36,017 nucleotides of DNA from Zygnema circumcarinatum (taxonomy: Eukaryota > Streptophyta > Zygnematophyceae > Zygnematales > Zygnemataceae): contig CM074813.1 of assembly GCA_037447605.1 (NCBI GenBank), positions 565,259 to 601,275 on the forward strand, given 5' to 3'. The position numbers were made by a program, and so were the translations under genes. The notes beneath the pieces were generated by a model. It had not been told where the DNA came from. It worked only from the letters and a program-made list of their open reading frames with translations, and made no database searches. Shown here piece by piece: positions 1 through 15,973 of the stretch. Numbering within the stretch: the first letter of the stretch is position 1; each line of letters starts with the position of its first letter.

Positions 1-41
1 CCCTCTCCCTCTCCCTCTCCCTCTCCCTCTCCCTCTCCCTC
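1..41. repeat. (CCCTCT)n hexanucleotide repeat at window edge
   Basis: About seven copies of CCCTCT. The array is cut by the window start, so its full length is unknown. Confidence 0.9.
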
Positions 42-66
42 CCACTGCCTGGACCCTTCTCCAACC

Positions 67-1626
<1,560 letters not shown>

Positions 1627-2679
1627 AAGTCTTAATCCTACCTACTTAAACCTCTGCCAAACTCGTTAAAAAATGTGTTTTGTAACCCGAAGTCTCGGAA
1701 GCCTTAACGAGTTTCAGCGCACTCAAGAACGGGAGCTCAAGAAAGGCGGAGGCAGGCTGATATATGGCGACGCCGAGAAGCGATCGCTTATTGCCGCCGG
1801 CGTTAGCATCGGCATGCAGGGACTTGCGCCGCCGTGCATGCATTCGGGTTTGTCAGTTCTAAATTCCTCACGAAATTCTACGATACAACCTTGGGTCTGC
1901 CGACGGATCGGCTTAATATCGTATCGAGATAATCGGCCATGTTCACTAGATTCATCGAGTTCGATTCGACGTTCAATTTCTGTGGGCTAAAAGGGCTGGC
2001 TGCTTTGGCTAGTTTAGCTCATTGTGTAAGGGTAAGGGATAGTCCTGTCAATGGCTGCCATCCCCTACAGGCTACGGCACTAAGTCTCTTAGTGATAACA
2101 AGAAAGGCCTCCAAAAGGCTTTCAATTCAGCCACATGACTCGACACAACAAAAGAATAACCAAAAAGTAAGAAAAAAAACATTGCTAAAATTCTCATACG
2201 AAAGCTTAAGTGCACCGTCCCTTTGGAGAGCGCTTTCCAGAGGTCTACTGCCGCCCAGATCCGAGCCTTTCCACCTCCCACGGATGATAAAAGCGCTATC
2301 CCTGAACCCTAAACCCTGAACGCTGGGGTTTCAGAAGCAGAGTATCCCACGAGCACGCCAAGTCAGATTCCAATTTCACACCTACAATCAGGTGCGGCCA
2401 CGTGGCCCTCTTCTACTGAAATTACCACAAGAGTGTTTCAACAACGAAAAAAAAATCAATCCCCGCACTTTTTCCTGCCCGCGAAAAAATCTTTGAAACG
2501 TTTGGACCCTAACGATACTTGGAGCACAAGAGTTCCAAATCTGAGCAGCTCTTCCAAATCTGGGCGCTTGCTTCAGCCGTCTACTCTTGTGCACCACTCT
2601 GCTGCTCCTCGACCTCCCCCAAGTAACTATTCCGTCTCCCTCTCCCTCTCCCTCCAATAAACCAATATAACCTCCAATT
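1627..2679. other. Intergenic spacer between glycosyltransferase and eIF-5A; no gene recognised
   Basis: This lies 5' of the glycosyltransferase and 3' of eIF-5A. Several frames of 65-126 codons exist on both strands, but none shows a family motif or splice-consistent continuation. There is a short CCCTGAACCCTAAACCCTG patch near 2300. An unseen first exon or 5' leader of the glycosyltransferase could lie here. Confidence 0.6.
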
Positions 2680-4669
2680 TTACTTTGGTCCAATATCCTT
2701 CAGGGCGCAGATCTGCTCCTCTCCCATGGAGCTCATCACAGTCACCACAAGGTCCTTTCCGTCGCCAAATCCCTCCTTGAGCTGTATCACAAAGAGAAAA
2801 AATAGAGAGAGAGGAGAGGGGGAAGAGACGGAGAGAGAGAGATAAGGATGGAGAGTGGAGAGGGGGAGAAAAATAGTCCTTTCTGTGAGCGATCTGCTCT
2901 GAATAATCGAAGATACTTCTCACAGAACAAAGCATACACCTACACTCTGCCAGACAAAGGGCATACAACCCTACTCTGCATCATGTCATCGGTAAGCAGC
3001 CGGGGACAACACAAATGTGACGAAAAAACGAATTTAAAAACACGAGAAATTGCTGCATCGTAAGGTTGATTGCTTACCTGAGACAGGATAGGCTCTTCAG
3101 TAGGCAGACGCAGGTCATCCTTGGTCTCACCCGACTCAGTCAGGAGAGAAACCTGCTCAGAATATAACATGAAACTTCAGATTTTGAGCTATTTTGGCAA
3201 ACCAGAGAGCCCAAAAAGCTCAAACAAGGCCCCACACCTTCAATGATATGAAATAAAGCCAAAAACCGAGGAAAGGGCTGACAGCAGACAGCAACTTTTA
3301 GGTCAGACTTGAAAAATCGGACTCCATTTCTCTGCTCTCTTCACCTCCTCCCAAGTGCAAGCAGCTCTTGCTGTAAGTCAAATCCAACTCTAATAAACAC
3401 GGGACCTAGAACATACAGAAAACTTAACTAAACATTGCAGGAACAAATACATCCAGAATACATCCAAAACCCTGCTTGAAATTTGAGCGAAACCCTAATT
3501 GCCAATCACCCATCCCTAGCCTGCAAGTGAATCGAGAAGTGAGCATACAAAGCCATCCTCAGAGATGTCGATGAGCTGATAATCAGTACGAGTCACATGT
3601 GGAACCTGCATTCACGATTTCAAGAAGTCAGAAATGAATTAAAACAGAATGGTAAGAGAAAACGAACAATCCCCGCCTTTCTATGAAACATCACACCTTC
3701 AACTTCATCTTCTATCTTCACCTTCTCCTTCGTTCAGGGAGATTCAAAAGCATGAGAAGACTGCAATCCTTTACTCACATCGCAATTGTGAGACGAGGGC
3801 ACAATATCTTCCAGCTTCTTCCCAGTGAAGATGTCGATGGCAACAAAGTGACACTTGGCATGCCCGTGCTTTCCCGTCTTCGAGGTGGAAACTTCCACGA
3901 CCTGCACAGCCGAAATGTCGCATTCAGAAACGGAATTCAAAACTGGATGTATTTTAGCGACAAATATTTCTCAAACTGGGGCAAGAAATGGGATGGATGG
4001 GTCTTCAAGAACATCTGGTCGAAGAAAATCCTGGCAGACATTCGAGCATACAGTCACCCTATTTCAGGAAAGAACTGAGAGAGCAAAGCAGCCACTACGA
4101 GCCCCTGCAAAATATTCACATCTCCTCTCTCTGCTTCTCTCCAGCATGCAACCTTCCTTAGCATACATAGTCATCAGCTAATACATCCTGCAGCATCCAG
4201 CCAATTGGCTTCAAAGAGCGGCAGCTCCAACAGCCTCAGAAGGGCGCTGTCGCCCCTCCTTCAGCATGTCAAAACCCTAAAACCATACCACACACATGCC
4301 ATACTCCCTATGCTGCTAAATCCTGAATATGCACATGCAGGCTCCGCATGTATGCTGCTTCATCCTGAACATGCATAGGTTCACCTCCCCGTCTTGATGA
4401 ATCCTGAACATTCACAAGTGAAGGTTCGTATACTGCTTCATCCTGAACATGCACATCTCGACCTCCCTGTACTGCTAAATCCTGAACATGCACATGTCAA
4501 ACCTCCATAACTTACTCAGAATCTGAAGCACACACAAATGACATACCTTGGTGGGCCTCCCCTTGATGACCAAGTACCCGCCCTTGCGAACAGCGCCGGC
4601 TGCAGCCGGGTACGTCTTGGAGGCCCCGGCATCGGCCTTCTCATCGAACCCATGCTCCTCGTCAGACAT
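2680..4669 (-). CDS. eIF5A: Eukaryotic translation factor eIF-5A, complete, 5 exons, 159 aa
   Basis: Minus-strand exons: 4669-4547, 3901-3779, 3605-3549, 3152-3078 and 2781-2680 (stop TAA 2682-2680). All four introns are phase 0 with donors GTATGT, GTGAGT, GTATGC and GTAAGC, each ending in CAG. The protein starts [20 protein letters not shown] and is 159 aa, the normal length. The N-terminal SH3-like domain carries the hypusination loop [12 protein letters not shown]. Lys52 of the assembled protein (codon 3871-3869) is the residue that deoxyhypusine synthase and hydroxylase modify. The C-terminal OB-fold ends [13 protein letters not shown]. The factor helps ribosomes form peptide bonds at difficult motifs such as polyproline and acts in termination. 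The sense strand upstream of the ATG (4670-4810) is a CT-rich leader. Intron 1 contains a short tandem repeat. Nothing appears broken. Confidence 0.98.
4310..4495. repeat. Short tandem repeat (units of about 40-50 bp) inside eIF-5A intron 1
   Basis: About five degenerate copies of a unit containing CTGCTTCATCCTGAACATGC recur across 190 bases of the first intron. The repeat is open in one minus frame with a recurring HVQDEA motif, but it lies between two firmly placed eIF-5A exons, so it is intronic rather than coding. Confidence 0.75.
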
Positions 4670-6537
4670 GGTGCCGGCGCGCGCTGAGAGAGGGCAGGAA
4701 GAGAGAGAGGAGAGAGGGAGAGCGGGAGGGAGAGAGGGGGAGAGCGAGAGAAAGGGAGAGGGGGGGGGAGAGGGAGGAAGAGAGGGAGGGAGAGGGAGAG
4801 GCGGCTCTGCGGCCCCTGCAGACGGAGAGGGCCCCAAATGTTCTCCTCCAGAGCCTTAACAGAGGGGGGAGGGCAGGGAGAATCCAGAAAAAAAAGAAAT
4901 AGTATTTTGCAAAGGAGCGTTAAAAACTCATAGGTGTACTGTTTACAAATCCCTGAGGCTCCGTTCTCGCTGGTGTACCACGTACCGTCCGATCGGCATC
5001 CGTGGCGGATCGGACGGGGGAGAGCGCCTCTGAATACTTCGGGGAGCGGCGCCGAAAAGCCGACTTTTTTGCGACTTACCAACCGGAACATAGAGCATGA
5101 AATCGCATGTTTTTGGCACTTGCCACAACCATTCTCTAGCGGATGCACGTGCCACTCTTGGGATGACAAGGTTTTGGAACCATTTAGGGCTTAGTATTGG
5201 GGCACTGTTATGTTTGGGCTTCAGGTTTAGGGTTTAGGGTTTAGGGGTTAGGGTTTAAGATATTAACAATGCAGACTTTGTTTTTTTATCTTGCTCGATT
5301 TCTTTTAGTTAAAACGTGTAAAGTTGCAGTCTGTTCAACGGAACATGGAACGGCCAAGCCAAGACACAAGTTCCAACACATTACGCCAAACTGAAACATG
5401 TGCTGTTTACATGGATACTCCATATACGAAGATTTAGGGTTCAAGGATTCAGACCCTTAGGGCTCAGGGAAGATTTCGGGTTCAGAGTTTTTAGAGCGCC
5501 TGCAGAGAAACCTTATGTACTGTTTTTTCTATTTTTCTTCTAAAAATGTACAGAAAAATATTTTTACAATTCTCACGAAACCAATGTCTCCGGACATGAC
5601 GGAATTTTGTACCATAGAACGCCCTGAAACCCTAACGGAGCACATGGAACCCCCAAAGGACAGTAAAAGAATATTAAGGAAGCCAAGAATATGCACTGTC
5701 TAAAATTGAGGGTTTTAGAGTCTTTAGGGTTTAAGCCGCGCTTTCGGAGGACTGAATTTCTGACTTCTTCGCCTCTTTAGTCATTTCCACGATCAAATTT
5801 TTCACATCCCTGCAACGCCCCCCCTCCCACTGCGCTTAGTCTCTCTGTCAAACCGCTCAAAACCCTAAAACCCTAAACCCTAACCCTAACATCTAACCCT
5901 AAAACCTAACTCTAAACCCCAAACCCTCAACCCTATACCTTCAACACTACACCCTGAACCCTAGACCCTAAACCCTAACCCTATCCCTAAAACCTAACTC
6001 TAAACCCTAAACCCTGAACGCTAGACCCTGAACCCTAGACCCTACACCCTCGACCCTAAATTTTAAATCCTAGACCCTTTATCTTCATGTCAAAATGAAA
6101 ACCCTGATCCCTGAAAAAACAAAAACCTCAAACGTGATCCAAACCAGTGCAGGAACACAAGGTTCCAAGTCACGCTAACAACAAAACCCTTAAAAGCCAT
6201 AATAACTCCGCCGGCTTGCTGAACCCTACATTGGAAATGAAAACACCAAGGAACAAAGCGCTTCGGCAACTTTAGGATTTAAAGTTCCAAGATTTTATAA
6301 TTTACAGGTTTTAGGTTTTTAGGTTTCAAGATTTTATGGTTTCCAGATTTTAGGTTTTTAGGGTTTCAAGATTTTATGGTTTCCAGATTTTAGGTTTTTA
6401 GGGTTTCAAGATTTTATGGTTTACAGATTTTAGGTTTTTAGGGTTTCAAGATTTTATGGTTTACAGATTTTAGGTTTTTAGGGTTCCAAGATTTTACGGT
6501 TTACGGATTTTAGGGTTTAGGGTTTAGGGTTTAGGGT
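4670..6537. other. Spacer between eIF-5A start and the PPOX/DUF2470 stop; repeats only
   Basis: The stretch next to eIF-5A (4683-4810) is a purine tract on the plus strand, so the eIF-5A leader is CT-rich. From 4860 to 5200 there are open frames on both strands but no recognised motif. Degenerate telomere-type repeats occur at 5221-5258 (TTTAGGG sense) and 5860-6060 (CCCTAAA sense). A 40-bp tandem repeat runs from 6283 to 6520. I see no further gene. Confidence 0.6.
5860..6060. repeat. Degenerate CCCTAAA telomere-type array
   Basis: Repeated AACCCTAAACCCTAACCC with many drifted units (CCCTGAA, CCCTAGA, CCCTACA). It is the plant-type telomere heptamer in internal, decayed form. Confidence 0.85.
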
Positions 6538-6545
6538 TTAGGGTT
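6283..6545. repeat. 40-bp tandem repeat grading into perfect TTTAGGG units
   Basis: Units start near 6283 and 6322, then fall at 6361, 6401, 6441 and 6481 with a 40-bp period. Each contains TTTCAAGATTTTATGGTTT and ends TTTTAGGG. The array resolves at 6507-6545 into about five uninterrupted TTTAGGG units. These run directly into the 3' end of the PPOX/DUF2470 reading frame. Confidence 0.9.
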
Positions 6546-7281
6546 TTGAGCCTGACTTGCGGTCCTCTGCCGGACGGGGAAAGGGCAGACGGATCCGCGA
6601 GAGCTGCCCCTTCAGAGGGACCTGTTCCATGCACACCAGTTACAAAAAATCCGTTGAATCTCCTCTTTTGGGGTTCCGCATGTAAAACTCAAAACATCTC
6701 CGAAAACTTCAAAGCCTCTGCTCGTTTGAGTTTGTACCGATCGGATGACTTCTAACCATGGCAAGGGTTTAGGGTTTAAATGCTTTATGAGAATTTAAAA
6801 AAAAAAAAATCGAGGGTCCTTGCAAGGCACAAATGCGCACCTCCACTTTGAAGCCAAATCGATCCACTGTTAAAATTTTTGCGGACGAAACCTGAAAGCC
6901 ATAACACCAAAAAAAATAAGCAAGAGCAAGAGGAGGAAAAAAAAAGACAGACTGGGAGCCTTGGGAACCCACCAAGAAACCAAGGACCTGGATAGCGAAA
7001 GGGAAAGAGGGAGGGAGAGAGGGAAGGAGAGAAGGAACGAGAGGAGGGAGAGGAGGGAGAGTGAAGGGAGAGGGAGGGAGAGAGGGAGGGAGAGGAGGGG
7101 AGAGAGAAGGGAGAGAGAGCGGGTGGGCCAGGGAGAGAGGGTGAGACAGAGGGCCAAAGGGAGAAAGAATGGGTATGTAACAAGAGTCAGGAGAAAGGAG
7201 GGCCAAGGGGAAGAGGGCAGAGGGACACAAGACAGATAGGAGTGGGAGAAGCGAGATAAGGAAGAGGGAGGGAGAGTGAGG

Positions 7282-7328
<47 letters not shown>

Positions 7329-8261
7329 TGATCCCCAGCGCATGCTCCACCATGGCCCGGGTGGCCTCCTCATGATCTTTGTTCATATGGTCCTGCCCCC
7401 CCAGCGCCGCTCCGTTGGCATCCTGCGCAAAATGTTCTAAAACCCTAAACCCTACACCCTAAACTCTAGACTCTAAACCCTAGGCCCTAAACTCTACGCC
7501 CTAAACCCGAAACCCTACACCCTAAACCTACACTCTACTCTAAACCCTAAACTTAACCTCTTAACCCTTAACCCTAGATTCTTAACCCTAGACTCTAAAC
7601 CCTAAACCCTGAACTTTAAACCCTAAACACAACACTCTAAACCCTAAGCAAAGCTTGAAAATCCCCAAAAGTCTAGGAATCCAGAAACCCTAAAAACCCT
7701 AACGATGACATTGGCCTGCAAACCCTAAAACTCAGAAATTCTAACCCCCTTTTAAAACAGCTATTTCTTGACGATCCTAAAATCCATACGAAGCTTTCCA
7801 TTCGATTTAAATCTATCACTTACTCAAATAGCATAAAGTCATCCTAAAGGGCAATCCCGGAAGGGGTACAAATGGGGTTTACCGCAACTGGGGCTTCAAA
7901 GGGAGAAATTGGGTCCGCCGCCGCCGCTTTAAATTCTTCTCCGCTGAATTCTGCGGAAAAAGAAAAGGGAGATTTAGTACGAACCTTAAACCCTAAAATT
8001 CTCAAAAAAAGATTCTTCCGTACTTTATAGGGTTCAGATCCGTTCCTTAACCCACCGGACACGGAGGCTCCGATTGCAAAAGTTGCGATGTTTGCAGTGA
8101 AGCGAACCGACTTCGGTTCAATTCTCACGAATCGAAAATCGCCAAGATCAACCTGCAACGGAACAACGGCCCGAATTCACACCTTGTTGCAAGCATGGAA
8201 ACAAGCTCGATGATCCAAAAATGACCAACTTAACTTGCAGGTCCAATTAATATTTACGTTT

Positions 8262-8302
<41 letters not shown>

Positions 8303-9231
8303 ATATATATATATATATTAGAGTTCCCACAAGTGTCTAGGATTTCCACAACATTCAGGGTTTTGAAAAAGCTTGTGGATCCACATATACACAACCACAG
8401 AATTTTTCTTCAAGTAAAAAAGTTTAGCCCATGCATACCCAAAAAGCATCGGGAAGTTTCTTCAAGTACGCCTCCCTCACAGCCGCTGTTTCCGCTTCTG
8501 AAACCTGCGAATTTTTTTTTTTTTTTTTCAAAAGAAAGCAAGGCAAAGAGAGCTTTAGGGGTTTGCAATATTTTTGGCTCTTTAGGGTTTCGGCGTAAGG
8601 TTTACAGTTTCTTTTTAGGGTTTTAGGGTTGCAGGGCTCTAGGGTTGCAGGAAGGGTTTTAGGGTTGCAGGATTTAAGGATTGTAGGTTTAAGGGTTGCA
8701 GGGCTCTAGGGTTGCAGGAAGGGTTTTAGGGTTGCAGGATTTTAGGATTGTAGGTTTAAGGGTTGCAGGGCTCTAGGGTTGCAGGACGGGTTTTAGGGTT
8801 GCAGGATTTTAGGGTTTTAGAGTTTAGGGTTTTGGGGTTGCAGGATTTTAGGATTGTAGGTTTAAGGGTTGCAGGGCTCTAGGGTTGCAGGAAGGGTTTT
8901 AGGGTTGCAGGAAGGGTTTTAGGGTTGCAGGATTTTAGGGTTTTAGGGTTTTGGGGTTTCAGGGTTTTAGGGTTCGACCTGCACGGCCTCCCCGACGAGG
9001 GAGAGCACCGCCTCGCTCTGTTCGTTGGGGTCCCGCGAGACGAGGAGAGAGCACCGCGGGTTGGTCTCCAGGTTCTGTGCTGCTCGCACGTGTCACCGTT
9101 CAGGGTAACGGATAACGGAATGGGAGCATGCATCGAAGCGTACAGCTTCACAACCTCTACTGAAAGCCCAAAACTTTAGAACACACAGGAACTCCCAGGA
9201 AACAATTCAAAGCCCAGAACCCCCTGAGAAC

Positions 9232-9314
<83 letters not shown>

Positions 9315-10835
9315 ATCCTGTGCTGAACCCTAGGAATTCACAACCCCACATCTCCCATGCCATCACTAATAGCCCTAACTGGAACCATGCAAACTCTAAA
9401 AATTCTAAACTGTGACTCCCTGTAACCCCAAGCAGCAAAACCTAAATTCTTGTACCCCAACAACCCTAAACCTTAAAAACCTAATTCTGGGATTCAGGGC
9501 CAACTAACATACCGTTGTATGTAGTGAAAGGGAGCTGATTGCGAGAATCGGACGGCCTTCAGAATCTGCTGCGAATCCGACCATCGATCCGAACGGATAT
9601 CCCTCGTGCTTCTGCACATGGAACGGTTTTGGGAACACGTGCTAGCCAACGATTGGCTGGCAGTTGACAATTGAGAATTTCGGCCTTTAGGATTGATTTT
9701 AGGGGCTGAAAGTCTAGCCATGGGTTAAGGATTAAGAGGTAGGATTTTAGGTTTGAGTTTTTAGGGTTTAGGTTTAGTTATAAGTCTTTAGGGCTTCGGT
9801 TATTGGTTTCTACAAAGTGTACAGTTAAGGATTCCAGGAATTTGAAAGCGTAGGTCTCTAGGTTTATCTTAAAACGTAATTTCCGCTAGAAAATAGAGAG
9901 AGGGAGAGTGATAGAGAGAGAGAGCGAGAGAGAGGGAGAGAAAACAACACAGGGAGAGTCTGATGCAATGCAGCACTCACTACTGACAATGTGGACAGCA
10001 TCCCACGCTGACACCTGTCCATCACCGTCCGCGCTTCCTCCAAAGGGCCCAACTTCGCTGCTTGCTTCTGCACACTCCGGCCCAAACGTGTAAATTAATT
10101 TGCTCTTTGAAAAAATCACATTCAAATTGCCCTTTCCTCCTTTTACTTTTCCTTTCTTCCCTTTTTCTCGTCGCATTCTACTCCTGATACCTCCGTCGCT
10201 CTCCCTCTCTTACCCTACCGCTCTCCCACTGGCTCAAAGGCGAGGTTGACCTGGCTCAACCCCACCTTCTAATGCTTTGAAGTTTAAATTTAAGAACTTA
10301 AATATATATACCAGAGCTGTATTGTGATAGATTAGGGTTGCCAGAGTTACGTACTTGATGCTGCTGGATGCGATTCCAGAACTGCACCTCCTCCTCCTCC
10401 TGCTGCTGCTGCTGTTGCTCAGCCACCTGCATTCAAAACTATATTCGTTTAAACAATATCTAAAAACTCAAACATCCACTCCCTCGTCATTCTTAGACTG
10501 AATTAAAGAACACATGTCGGAAATCATCTTTTCAAAATCGGCTAGAATGCCTATTAATTCTGCCTTACCTCTGCCGTTGGAGGCTGAGCAGCAGCCATGG
10601 CTGCTCCTCGCGATCGCCGAGGGCTTTCAAAGGAGGAGGAAGAAGGAGAGATGGAAGAGCGAGAGAGAGAGGAAGCGGAGGACCGAGAGGGAGAGGCAGG
10701 AGTGGGAGAGGAAAAGGGAGAGGAGAGAGGGCGGAGGATAGCGGTAGGGCGCCAGCTGGCGCCAGCTTGGAAGCTTCTGCTCCTGCAGGAGCTTACTCCT
10801 GCGATGGAGGGCCAGACCCTATGAGAGAGCAGCAT
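6538..10835 (-). CDS. Plastid-type FMN-binding split-barrel (PPOX-like) protein with DUF2470 domain, 11 exons, 360 aa
   Basis: Minus-strand exons: 10835-10569, 10426-10355, 10067-9981, 9611-9513, 9074-8979, 8504-8439, 8152-8056, 7950-7883, 7422-7327, 6891-6841, 6621-6538. Lengths sum to 1083 nt in one frame; all introns are phase 0 except one phase 1 (after 8056). Residues 1-79 are Ser/Arg-rich and nearly free of acidic residues, like an organelle transit peptide. Then come a Gln/Glu stretch, the split-barrel core (RGMLSTLSV, YPFGSMVGFAADSEGRPIL, NLETNPRCSLLV, LVGEAVQ, DFRFVRIEP, EFKAAAADP) and a C-terminal DUF2470 domain (DHMNKDHEEATRAM, VDRFGFKVE, RIRLPFPRPAED). Relatives include bacterial HugZ haem-degrading proteins and the plant plastid HugZ-like and glutamyl-tRNA reductase-binding proteins; enzyme activity cannot be assumed. 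The stop codon comes from a telomere-like array. Alternative start: the Met 10 codons before the end of exon 1. Confidence 0.9.
7000..7325. repeat. Purine-rich GA/GGGA tract ending in (GA)n, in a PPOX/DUF2470 intron
   Basis: Mixed GGGAGA-type purine sequence becomes pure (GA) from about 7275 to 7324. In the sense of the minus-strand gene it is a CT tract that begins at the 5' splice site itself: the intron starts GTCTCTCTC at 7326. Confidence 0.9.
7432..7720. repeat. Degenerate CCCTAAA telomere-type array in a PPOX/DUF2470 intron
   Basis: Tandem AACCCTAAACCCTACACCC units with drift. The array lies between the exon at 7327-7422 and the exon at 7883-7950, opposite in orientation to the TTTAGGG array at the 3' end of the same gene. 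Confidence 0.85.
8267..8319. repeat. (CT)n followed by (TA)n microsatellite
   Basis: CT units to about 8298 are followed directly by TA units to 8319. It lies in the PPOX/DUF2470 intron between 8152 and 8439. Confidence 0.9.
8634..8960. repeat. 67-bp tandem repeat built from telomere-like units
   Basis: The marker GGGCTCTAGGGTTGCAGGA recurs at 8634, 8701, 8768 and 8874, so two 67-bp steps and one longer step. Units mix AGGGTTGCAGG with TTTTAGGG. The array fills the intron up to about 20 bases from the exon end at 8979. Confidence 0.85.
9236..9311. repeat. (CT)n microsatellite
   Basis: Pure CT for about 75 bases in the PPOX/DUF2470 intron between 9074 and 9513. Confidence 0.95.
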
Positions 10836-11866
10836 TGGGAGAGAGAGAGGGAGAGAGAGAGAGAGAGTGTGGGCGAGAGAGAGAAGGGGGGAGCGAGCGA
10901 GAGCAGGGGGGAGTGATTCAGAGTGGGGCGGAGTATGGGAGGCGAGGGGGGATGTATGTGCTTTGTGAAAGTCGAACTCACATTTCTCATACCGTTTTGT
11001 AGTTCCATCGTTGATTCAGTTTACCAAGAAAAACTAGTTTTTCTTGGTCAGAAAAGCTTGGTGTAACCAGCTCTTTATTTGATTGACTGCTTTTTACCAC
11101 TTTTGTTTTCTTCAGCATTGTTCTTCCAAGAGTTGCAAGGTGTGCGCGTTCTTCAATTAGTTTCGCAAATGGATTGCAATCTAAATGAGACCTAAAACCG
11201 GAAACCAGAAACTGGAAACACATTTTTCAGTTTGTGAAGACCACATATGAAAGAGCAATATCTAACATTCTAAGCGCCATTAACAGATTTCTGCAGATAG
11301 AACGCGGTTCAAGCCAAGCCAATGAATTCACCAAAACTGCCCTCAGTCTCAGTTCCGTTACACACTTCGAGCAATTCCAAAGGCCCATGGGCGTTTATTT
11401 CCATGTAGAACGCTTAACTGCATAGAACGGACCCTAAAATCCGTCACAGCTCTTGGAACTGAAACTGAAACTGGAACTGTATACCTAGTAGCCAAAAACC
11501 ACCCCATACATAGCACAACCTGCCACACCCTAATCAACAAGTTCCGGATCAAGTGTGAACGCCAGCCCTGCCATACCGAATTAAATGTGAACACCTTTTT
11601 TTGTGGCTTGAATTTACCCACGCTTCCCTCCCCCTCGCTCCCTAAACTTGCTAAATCCAAAACAACGAATAAGAAAGCAACACATTTTTATACGTAACGG
11701 TTTCTATGTTCTCCGTTAAACTAATAGCGCACGAGAAATCCAAACCACGCATGTGACACCTGGAAACAGGCTCCAAAACCTCAATTTGGAATCCCGGGAA
11801 TTGTAGGCTTCAGGGTTTTAGGGTTTAGGGTTTTAGGGTTTCGGGATTTAGGTCGAATTGCAGCCT
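10836..11866. other. Spacer between PPOX/DUF2470 start and GNAT stop
   Basis: Promoter side of PPOX/DUF2470 and 3' flank of GNAT, both on the minus strand. It holds a GA-rich purine tract (10840-10925) next to the PPOX start, a perfect 26-bp palindrome (11023-11048) and a short TTTTAGGG patch (11815-11850). The frames of 63-100 codons between 10990 and 11660 show no family motif. Confidence 0.6.
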
Positions 11867-14952
<3,086 letters not shown>

Positions 14953-15160
14953 TACCCCCCTTCCTCTCTCCGTGCCTCTCTCTACAACCCCCTTCTCCCC
15001 CCACTGTCTACCTCCCCCTCTTTCTACCCCACCCCTCTCTCTCCCCTTCTCTCTCTAACCCCCACTCTCCCTCCTTGTCTCTATACCAACCAAGAAATCC
15101 ACATAGAAAAGGGGTAATGGGGAGGAGGCAAAGCGGCTGGGGTACGGAGGGGGAGGGGGG

Positions 15161-15351
<191 letters not shown>

Positions 15352-15580
15352 CACCTGACTCCCCCTCCCACCGCCGCCATGGCGACTCCCTCTCCCCCTA
15401 GACAGCAGCTCTGCATGGCCGCCATGGCGGCCATGTCTGTCGGCGGAGTTCAAGTCCTGAACCCCACAGAATTAGGGTTTGAGGGTTTCCTCCAAACCCT
15501 AAAACCTCCTCTCCAGTGGAGAGTTTCAGGGTATCCGCTCTCCTCCCTGGAATCGGGAAGGGACAAGACGGCATCCAAAA

Positions 15581-15790
15581 TCCGACGTGGCTGCCACGTG
15601 GAGTATTGGCATGATATGATTGGCTTTTCTCCAAGAAAACCAGCCACGTCAACACCACCAACGCCAGCTCCGTCCAATGTGGCAACCACGTGGAGTATTA
15701 ACACACTATGATTGGCTTATCTCTGGAGAGGTCAACCACGACATCAACACTAACGCCACATAAGTCCGACGTGGCCACCACGTAGACATC
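15581..15790. repeat. 92-bp tandem repeat, 2.3 copies, each with a G-box and a CCAAT-type motif
   Basis: The core CACGTG (or CACGTA) falls at 15595, 15687 and 15779, exactly 92 bases apart. The first two are CCACGTGG, the third CCACGTAG. GATTGGCTT (inverted CCAAT box) follows at 15618 and 15710, again 92 apart. Flanking GTGG and CCACG blocks repeat as well. The third copy is truncated after the G-box. Confidence 0.85.
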
Positions 15791-15973
15791 ATGAGTATTG
15801 AATATCGTACTGATGACCTCAGTATGTATGCGTTCCAAATATCGACTACAGAGGTCGATATATCGTCATAATAAATATAGTATCATATCGTTACATATCG
15901 CCAGTATTATCGTCCGTTGGAAATGCAAGTACAGTACTGTACCCCTCTTCCCGCTGCCCCCAGCCCCGCGGCC

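Noticed and set aside
4308-4493. Small HVQDEA-repeat peptide on the minus strand
   Set aside because: It lies within eIF-5A intron 1, between exons joined in the known protein sequence order.
4934-5194. Plus and minus frames upstream of eIF-5A
   Set aside because: No recognisable motif, no splice-supported continuation, and both strands are open over the same bases.
6507-6545. A chromosome end or functional telomere
   Set aside because: Only about five perfect TTTAGGG units, surrounded by genes on both sides; arrays elsewhere are heavily drifted and in both orientations.
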